In this document: positions 6,514 to 10,380 of the stretch, piece by piece
How positions within the stretch are numbered: the stretch's first letter is position 1
Layout of the letters: each line of letters starts with the position of its first letter
Translations under genes and position numbers: made by a program
The notes under the pieces: model-generated
Seen by the model: the letters and a program-made list of their open reading frames with translations, nothing else
The model's database searches: none
Told to the model about the DNA's origin: nothing
Source: Gammaproteobacteria bacterium
Lineage (GTDB): Bacteria; Pseudomonadota; Gammaproteobacteria; Pseudomonadales; Litorivicinaceae
Length of the DNA stretch: 10,380 nt
Assembly: GCA_002705325.1 (NCBI GenBank)
Contig: PAFS01000009.1
Coordinates: 1 to 10,380 of the forward strand
Reading direction: 5' to 3'

Positions 6514-7149
6514 TTGCAGCTTGCGATTTTAACAGAACAAGAAGACTTGATAACTCAGATCAAGGGCGATCCGGTAATAGCCTCTATACATCTGCGGTTA
6601 GCATCGAGTTTAGATCCGTCTCTGACATATCACACCAAGGAGCACTCCGATGACGTCACGGAGATGGCTATAGCTCTCGGAGCAACAGATCAATTAGATG
6701 AGCATAGTTTGCTGCTATTGGGTATTGCTGCCGCCTATCATGACGCGGGCTTTATTGAACACCGTACCGAACACGAGATCATCAGCGCTGATCTGGCAGA
6801 ATATGCGATGAAAAGTGATGGGAGGTTTTCCCAAAACGACATAGAGCTGATACGTCGAATGATACTCGATACAAAATTGCAACCAGATGGACCATCGCAC
6901 GCAATAAGTTCCAGGTTGTCTGCCTGGCTCGTCGATGCTGACTTGGCGAATTTGGGAAGATCCAACTTTCTTGAGCAAACCAGGTTACTGGCAAATGAAT
7001 TGAACATTCCAATGAGTTTGATGCTAAACGAATCCTTGGCTCTAATGAATCGTCATCAGTGGCACAGTCGCGCAGGAGAGATGACCCTCGGGAAACAAAA
7101 AGATCTGAACAAAGCTACTGTACTGAGTATGATTGAAAGCACATGCTAA
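6514..7149 (+). CDS. HD-domain phosphohydrolase (possible cyclic-nucleotide phosphodiesterase)
   Basis: This 211-residue soluble protein has a complete HD metal site: H44 in YHTKEHSDDV, H76-D77 in AAYHDAGF, and D141 in LVDADLANLG. YH-x3-H-x3-V resembles the opening signature of class I cyclic-nucleotide phosphodiesterases, and also occurs in uncharacterised small bacterial HD proteins. The substrate therefore cannot be read from sequence. A TTG at 6514 is taken as the start because an in-frame TGA (6508-6510) lies just before it and a GGGGGTG ribosome site immediately precedes it. A second TTG at 6547 is possible; the first in-frame ATG lies too deep (residue 51), beyond H44. It is transcribed divergently from the TonB-siaACB operon, and motA follows 96 bases later in the same direction. 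A role in turning over the cyclase product is inferred from proximity only. Confidence 0.82.
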   Translation: MQLAILTEQEDLITQIKGDPVIASIHLRLASSLDPSLTYHTKEHSDDVTEMAIALGATDQLDEHSLLLLGIAAAYHDAGFIEHRTEHEIISADLAEYAMKSDGRFSQNDIELIRRMILDTKLQPDGPSHAISSRLSAWLVDADLANLGRSNFLEQTRLLANELNIPMSLMLNESLALMNRHQWHSRAGEMTLGKQKDLNKATVLSMIESTC

Positions 7150-7245
7150 ATATTCATAGTGCCAAAAATGAGGAGTGAGGTCAGCGCCTTGACTGATACC
7201 CGGACTGGACTGCCTCGCTAGCGGATAAAAAAACTAGGGTCAGAA

Positions 7246-8058
7246 ATGAAAATTTCATTTAGCACTATTTTTGGACTATTACTGGGTTTTGGGGCCTTTA
7301 TATTCGCCGTTTACGACGTCATTGGGTCTTTCCAAGGGGTTTTCTTATTCGGCAACGCAGCAGCCATAAGCGTGGTTTTAGGTGGGACAATAGCATCAAC
7401 ACTAATCTCCTACGAAGGGCGCTATGTCCGAAAGGCGCTTGGAACGCTAACGAAAGTATTCGTTCCAACAAGCGTCAATGCGGGTTCACTTTTTGGAACG
7501 GTTGAACTAGTCATCAAATGGGGAAAAGTGGGTGCGAGAGATGGCCTTCTTGCGCTGGAATCTGAATTCAAAAAAATAGACACCAAAGAGGACCCATTTT
7601 TAGCTCATTGCATACAGCTTTTCCTGGCAGGTTACGAAAAGGAAAACTTGAGACAAAAGCTCAACACCTTTATCAACAAGTCCTACGAGCGAAATATGGT
7701 TCAAGCCACCATCCTAAATACTATGGCAAACATATCACCCGGTTTCGGGATGATTGGGACCCTTGTTGGACTTGTTGCTATGTTAGCTAATTTGGATCCA
7801 AGCGATCCAAGTGGTTTAGGACAATCCCTCTCAGTAGCCTTGCTGACTACTCTTTACGGGACCATGTTCGCTCAACTTATATTCAAACCGGCCTCTCGGA
7901 AAGCCGAGCAAAAAGAGCAAATACAAAAATTCAAGAATCAGCTAATTGCTGACGGATTTTTACTTCTCCTGTCACGAGCCAACTCTGTCGAGATTCAAGA
8001 CCACCTCAATAGCTACCTAGATCCGGCCATTCATTTTGACATCGCCAAGGGAAAATAG
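7246..8058 (+). CDS. motA: Flagellar stator protein MotA/PomA (MotA/TolQ/ExbB proton-channel family)
   Basis: This 270-residue inner-membrane protein has four membrane segments: about 5-25, 33-55, 157-180 and 193-215. The second pair carries the family signature ISPGFGMIGTLVGLVAML (163-180), with conserved P165, then LLTTLYGTMFAQLIFKP (199-215), with conserved P215. The long cytoplasmic loop between the pairs includes RDGLLALE (98-105), where the charged residues that contact the rotor protein FliG lie in MotA/PomA. With MotB it forms the torque-generating ion channel of the flagellar motor. The ATG has AGGGT five bases upstream. The motB gene begins 12 bases after its stop, so the two are an operon. 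No other flagellar or chemotaxis genes are visible. Its length is nearer PomA than E. coli MotA, but the coupling ion cannot be assigned. Confidence 0.92.
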   Translation: MKISFSTIFGLLLGFGAFIFAVYDVIGSFQGVFLFGNAAAISVVLGGTIASTLISYEGRYVRKALGTLTKVFVPTSVNAGSLFGTVELVIKWGKVGARDGLLALESEFKKIDTKEDPFLAHCIQLFLAGYEKENLRQKLNTFINKSYERNMVQATILNTMANISPGFGMIGTLVGLVAMLANLDPSDPSGLGQSLSVALLTTLYGTMFAQLIFKPASRKAEQKEQIQKFKNQLIADGFLLLLSRANSVEIQDHLNSYLDPAIHFDIAKGK

Positions 8059-8070
8059 AACAGTAGCTAC

Positions 8071-8811
8071 ATGAGTGAAGAAGACGCCCCACCAATTTAT
8101 GATTCCGACCCGAGTGAGGATACGAGCTGGTTAGTTACGTATGGCGACATGGTCACTTTGTTAATGGTGTTTTTTGTACTGATGTTTTCAGCATCAAAAA
8201 TTAATGAGGAGAAGTATGACTTAGTGGCGCAAAGCATTAGCCAAGGCTTCGACTCTCCGGGTCCGGACGCTTCCACGAATCCAACTACAGCTGCATCTCA
8301 AACAGTCGAGTCACCTCTGGAGGAAGCAAAAGCTAAATTTGATGAACTTGTAATTGAACGAAACCTGCAAGGCGAGATGTCAGCCTCCTTGAGTCCCTAT
8401 GGGCTGAAGATTGAACTTTCCAGTAACTCTTTATTTAATTCTGGGTCCGCCGATGTAAAGGGATCTATGCAGTCATCGTTGACTGATCTTAGCGGGATAA
8501 TCCAAGGCCTAGGTGAAGAAGACTATATTGTAGAGGTTGAGGGACACACAGATAATGTTCCCATTAAGACTGCAAAATTCCCTTCAAATTGGGAATTGTC
8601 ATCTTTGAGAGCTGTCAACGTTGCAAAATTATTTGAGTCTATGGGAGTGAAGAAGAGTCAACTTTCCGCAATCGCGTACGCAGACACGAGACCCAAGCTG
8701 CCAAACTTAGACTCTAAAGGAAGCGCCGTACCTGAAAATCAAGCCAAAAACCGTCGAGTAGTTGTTCATGTCAAGAGCCTCAACGAGATGAACGAGGCGA
8801 ATAACGATTAA
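8071..8811 (+). CDS. motB: Flagellar stator protein MotB/PomB (OmpA-like peptidoglycan anchor)
   Basis: This 246-residue partner of MotA has a cytoplasmic N-terminus (1-20) and a single membrane helix (about 21-42). The helix contains the essential ion-binding aspartate D26 in LVTYGDMVTLLMVFF. A plug/linker region follows at about 43-105. The C-terminal OmpA/MotB domain (about 110-235) shows VEGHTDNVPI (156-165), SNWELSSLRAVNVAKLF (172-188) and NRRVVVHV (227-234), the peptidoglycan-binding signature. The protein would anchor the stator to the cell wall. It lies 12 bases after motA; its own ribosome site is weak, so translation may depend on motA. A fairly acidic N-terminus (EEDAPPIYDSDPSED) replaces the basic one of E. 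coli MotB. The family call is secure; proton versus sodium use is open. Confidence 0.93.
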   Translation: MSEEDAPPIYDSDPSEDTSWLVTYGDMVTLLMVFFVLMFSASKINEEKYDLVAQSISQGFDSPGPDASTNPTTAASQTVESPLEEAKAKFDELVIERNLQGEMSASLSPYGLKIELSSNSLFNSGSADVKGSMQSSLTDLSGIIQGLGEEDYIVEVEGHTDNVPIKTAKFPSNWELSSLRAVNVAKLFESMGVKKSQLSAIAYADTRPKLPNLDSKGSAVPENQAKNRRVVVHVKSLNEMNEANND

Positions 8812-8823
8812 GGAAAGGTCCAT

Positions 8824-8846
8824 AAATCCTTACTGGATTTCTTGTT
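8824..8846 (+). terminator. Weak hairpin terminator candidate after motB
   Basis: AAATCC (8824-8829) pairs with GGATTT (8835-8840) around a 5-base loop, followed by U-rich CTTGTT. It lies between convergent genes. The stem is short and the U-tract interrupted, so this is only a candidate. Confidence 0.35.
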
Positions 8847-8868
8847 GCAACTTAGTCGGTCCGGGTTT

Positions 8869-9966
8869 CTAATTCCCAATGGTTTCAACAGAGCCACCCT
8901 CAGCGTCATCACGCGACAAAGATAAAGCCAAGTCGTTTAAATGACTGGATGTTGCAGCGTCCCTTAATAGTCGCTGTGCTACGTCCGCCCCCTCTCGCAA
9001 ACTTCTCGGGTCCGGCTTTTCTTCCAACAATATGGCTAACAGATCAGACGCTTCCTCTGTACCCTCAGCGATGTGAGAGCAGTATAACTCGGCCAACTGT
9101 GGAATGTAGGGCACATTGAGATTCCTATTGCGGTCATCGTCGCGCAAGGCCATTGAGGCTCTTCGAGCGAGTGCCTCAATAACAAACTTTGGGCAACTTA
9201 AAACATCAGCAGCCCGCGCTAGATCTACGTAATCGCGTACTAAAGATGCTTGCTCTGCCGCCAAGTCTAGTAGCTTCCTTGCTCTCTCAGTATCGCCCCG
9301 AGCTACCAGCAGTACATCCATGAGAGCAAAGCAACCGATAAAACTACAATCCTCCGTCTGGAATACCTGCCCCTCGCTTCTGCAAAGAAGATGAATACCC
9401 AACGCTTTGGATATAACAACGAGATAAGACTTTTGGGATTCGCTATAAAACTGCAACTCTTCAATCGGAATGACTTCATCGTTAATGACCACACTGGTAA
9501 CAAGCTCCTTGGATTGGAGGTTCCCATCAAGAAGATCGATGTGCTCTGAATCGATAAAGGCAGTTACAAATTCCCCCCCCATTTCTGGGTCTGCATCACC
9601 AACCTCAAGTGTCGTTGCAGCCCTTCCACTGCGATGCTGAATTAGATACAGACCGAAATCTCGCGCATCAGCATCGAAAATCGAGACGCTGGCCTCACTC
9701 GGCCTCTTGACGCAATCAGACCCCTGGTCTGGGACCTCCTCCAAAACTATGCCCTTGATGCAATTAACAAGTGGTAATGGGTAAGTGCTTATCAACTCAG
9801 AGATTACAGAAGCGTCTCTCGGTAGAGCATCTGCTACTTCAAGGAGCAAGTCATTCGATATCTTGAGAACATTTATCAACACACCTTGTGGGCTTGACAG
9901 GAGCAATCTATCCTCGTCTCGGACAAACTGCAGAGACACGAGATCACCTTCTTGATTATTAGACAA
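8869..9966 (-). CDS. Uncharacterised soluble acidic protein with helical C-terminal half
   Basis: I do not recognise this 365-residue protein. It has no signal peptide or membrane segment and is rich in Asp and Glu. Residues 1-205 read as mixed strand and helix, with segments such as LVSLQFVRDEDRLLL and SYLVVISKALGIHLLC. Residues 210-350 are almost all helix and may form a tetratricopeptide-like array (ARGDTERARKLLDLAAEQA at 222-240), though no clean repeat period is visible. The start is a TTG supported by a perfectly placed AGGAG eight bases upstream; that ribosome site overlaps the stop of a small upstream ORF. A G8 tract (bases 9573-9580) lies within the codons for M129-G130-G131-E132. 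The gene converges on motB and is not obviously functionally linked to it. A scaffold or adaptor role is conceivable but unsupported. Confidence 0.75.
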   Translation of the reverse strand: MSNNQEGDLVSLQFVRDEDRLLLSSPQGVLINVLKISNDLLLEVADALPRDASVISELISTYPLPLVNCIKGIVLEEVPDQGSDCVKRPSEASVSIFDADARDFGLYLIQHRSGRAATTLEVGDADPEMGGEFVTAFIDSEHIDLLDGNLQSKELVTSVVINDEVIPIEELQFYSESQKSYLVVISKALGIHLLCRSEGQVFQTEDCSFIGCFALMDVLLVARGDTERARKLLDLAAEQASLVRDYVDLARAADVLSCPKFVIEALARRASMALRDDDRNRNLNVPYIPQLAELYCSHIAEGTEEASDLLAILLEEKPDPRSLREGADVAQRLLRDAATSSHLNDLALSLSRDDAEGGSVETIGN

Positions 9967-9974
9967 TTAATAAG

Positions 9975-9979
9975 CTCCT
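9975..9979 (-). promoter_or_regulatory. Ribosome binding site AGGAG overlapping a small-ORF stop codon
   Basis: The AGGAG shares bases with the TAG stop of the 72-residue ORF (9978-9980) and sits eight bases before the TTG start of the 365-residue gene. It decides that non-ATG start. The overlap is typical of translational coupling. Confidence 0.6.
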
Positions 9980-10196
9980 AATGCTTTTGATGCACCACCA
10001 ATGCCCAACTTCGCAAGCAAAAATGGATAGTCGGCAACAGCGACGCATAAAACTCGCGTGGCATTTCTAGCAATTTTTTTACAGTAAACCAACTCAAAAG
10101 TTGTTTCGCCAGTAACAAAGAATAACTGAGCACTCCAGTGGCGGGGGCTAGCGGATCATGAATCTTTTCTCCACCAATTGGTTGCTTAAAATTCAT
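9978..10196 (-). CDS. Possible small ORF, 72 residues, unknown
   Basis: This frame is open further upstream into the tRNA gene, but that longer reading is an artefact because it crosses the tRNA and its terminator. An internal ATG at 10196 has AGGA eight bases before it, giving a 72-residue product beginning MNFKQPIGGEKIHD. A moderately hydrophobic stretch (about 20-37, GVLSYSLLLAKQLLSWF) may be an amphipathic or membrane-associated helix; the C-terminus is basic with several His residues. The stop codon overlaps the ribosome site of the next gene, which is the main argument that it is translated. I recognise no family. The alternative is that this is simply the untranslated leader of the downstream gene. 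Confidence 0.4.
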   Translation of the reverse strand: MNFKQPIGGEKIHDPLAPATGVLSYSLLLAKQLLSWFTVKKLLEMPREFYASLLPTIHFCLRSWALVVHQKH

Positions 10197-10247
10197 GTCT
10201 GAAGTCCTGTAGATAAAGTGCATCGGGACATCTATTTGAAGTCGATC

Positions 10248-10287
10248 AAAAAAAAGGGAACAACAACTTAGCGTCATTGCCCCCTTT
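10248..10287 (-). terminator. Rho-independent terminator after tRNA-Leu
   Basis: On the minus strand AAAGGGGGCAA pairs with TTGTTCCCTTT: 11 pairs, two of them G-U, with a 13-base loop. An eight-T tract overlaps the end of the stem. It begins five bases after the tRNA CCA end and should terminate the tRNA transcript. Confidence 0.75.
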
Positions 10288-10292
10288 ATAGA

Positions 10293-10378
10293 TGGTGCGG
10301 AAGGGGGGACTTGAACCCCCACAGCCATAGGCCACTACCCCCTCAAGATAGCGTGTCTACCAATTCCACCACTTCCGC
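10293..10378 (-). tRNA. tRNA-Leu (anticodon GAG), CCA encoded
   Basis: This is a complete 86-base cloverleaf on the minus strand. The acceptor arms GCGGAAG (10372-10378) and CTTCCGC (10297-10303) pair fully, followed by discriminator A and an encoded CCA (10293-10295). The D arm contains TGGTGGAATTGGTAGACAC. The anticodon stem CTATC/GGTAG includes one G-U pair and holds loop TTGAGGG, giving anticodon GAG (10342-10344). A long class II variable arm (GCC-TAT-GGC stem) and the T arm GGGGGTTCAAGTCCCCC confirm leucine. In many gammaproteobacteria tRNA-Leu(GAG) lies between secG and rimP; rimP is not downstream here. Confidence 0.97.
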
Positions 10379-10380
10379 AA

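Noticed and set aside
7150..7245. FliA (sigma-28) or sigma-54 promoter upstream of motA
   Set aside because: I looked for TAAA-N15-GCCGATAA and GG/GC-type -24/-12 elements and found no acceptable match. TTGACT at about 7189 has no usable -10.
9978..10328. 116-residue minus-strand ORF beginning MAVGVQVPPSAPS
   Set aside because: Its first residues are a translation of the tRNA-Leu T arm and variable arm, and the frame crosses the tRNA terminator. Only the internal 72-residue ORF has its own ribosome site.
1..10380. CRISPR array, insertion sequence or replication origin
   Set aside because: No regularly spaced repeats, transposase motifs, terminal inverted repeats flanking an ORF, or DnaA-box clusters were seen.

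Overview
The window looks like chromosomal DNA of a gammaproteobacterium, probably free-living and aquatic. The evidence is the SiaABC-type signalling operon, the MotA/MotB stator pair and a tRNA-Leu(GAG) with an encoded CCA. I could not place it in a genus. No transposase, integrase, CRISPR array or rRNA is visible.

Layout, left to right. (1) The 3' part of a CNNM/CBS-domain membrane transport gene runs in from the left edge (+) and ends at a good hairpin terminator. (2) A 532-base gene-free stretch holds several hairpins and leads to a class III nucleotidyl cyclase gene (+). (3) A four-gene minus-strand operon converges on the cyclase. In transcription order it encodes a secreted lone TonB C-terminal domain, a membrane-bound SpoIIE/PP2C phosphatase with a large extracytoplasmic sensor (SiaA-like), a DUF1987 phosphoprotein (SiaC-like) and a GHKL-type kinase (SiaB-like). 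(4) Divergent from this operon is an HD-domain phosphohydrolase gene (+), followed by motA and motB (+). (5) Converging from the right edge (-) are tRNA-Leu(GAG) with its terminator, a possible 72-residue small ORF, and a 365-residue protein I do not recognise.

The best biological reading is a variant of the Pseudomonas SiaABCD phospho-switch. There, kinase SiaB and phosphatase SiaA set the phosphorylation of SiaC, which controls the diguanylate cyclase SiaD. Here A, C and B are all present but no GGDEF gene is visible. The gene in the SiaD position is a class III cyclase with adenylate-type residues and an N-terminal helical stalk instead of a membrane sensor. The inference is that the switch drives cAMP (or another cyclic nucleotide) rather than c-di-GMP. 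The neighbouring HD protein could be the matching phosphodiesterase, and the stator pair a possible motility output.

Two weaker signals suggest that roughly 1.1-10.29 kb could be an acquired block. The DNA looks more AT-rich than the CNNM gene. An imperfect copy (18 of 21 bases) of the tRNA-Leu 3' end and its flank lies just beyond the CNNM terminator.
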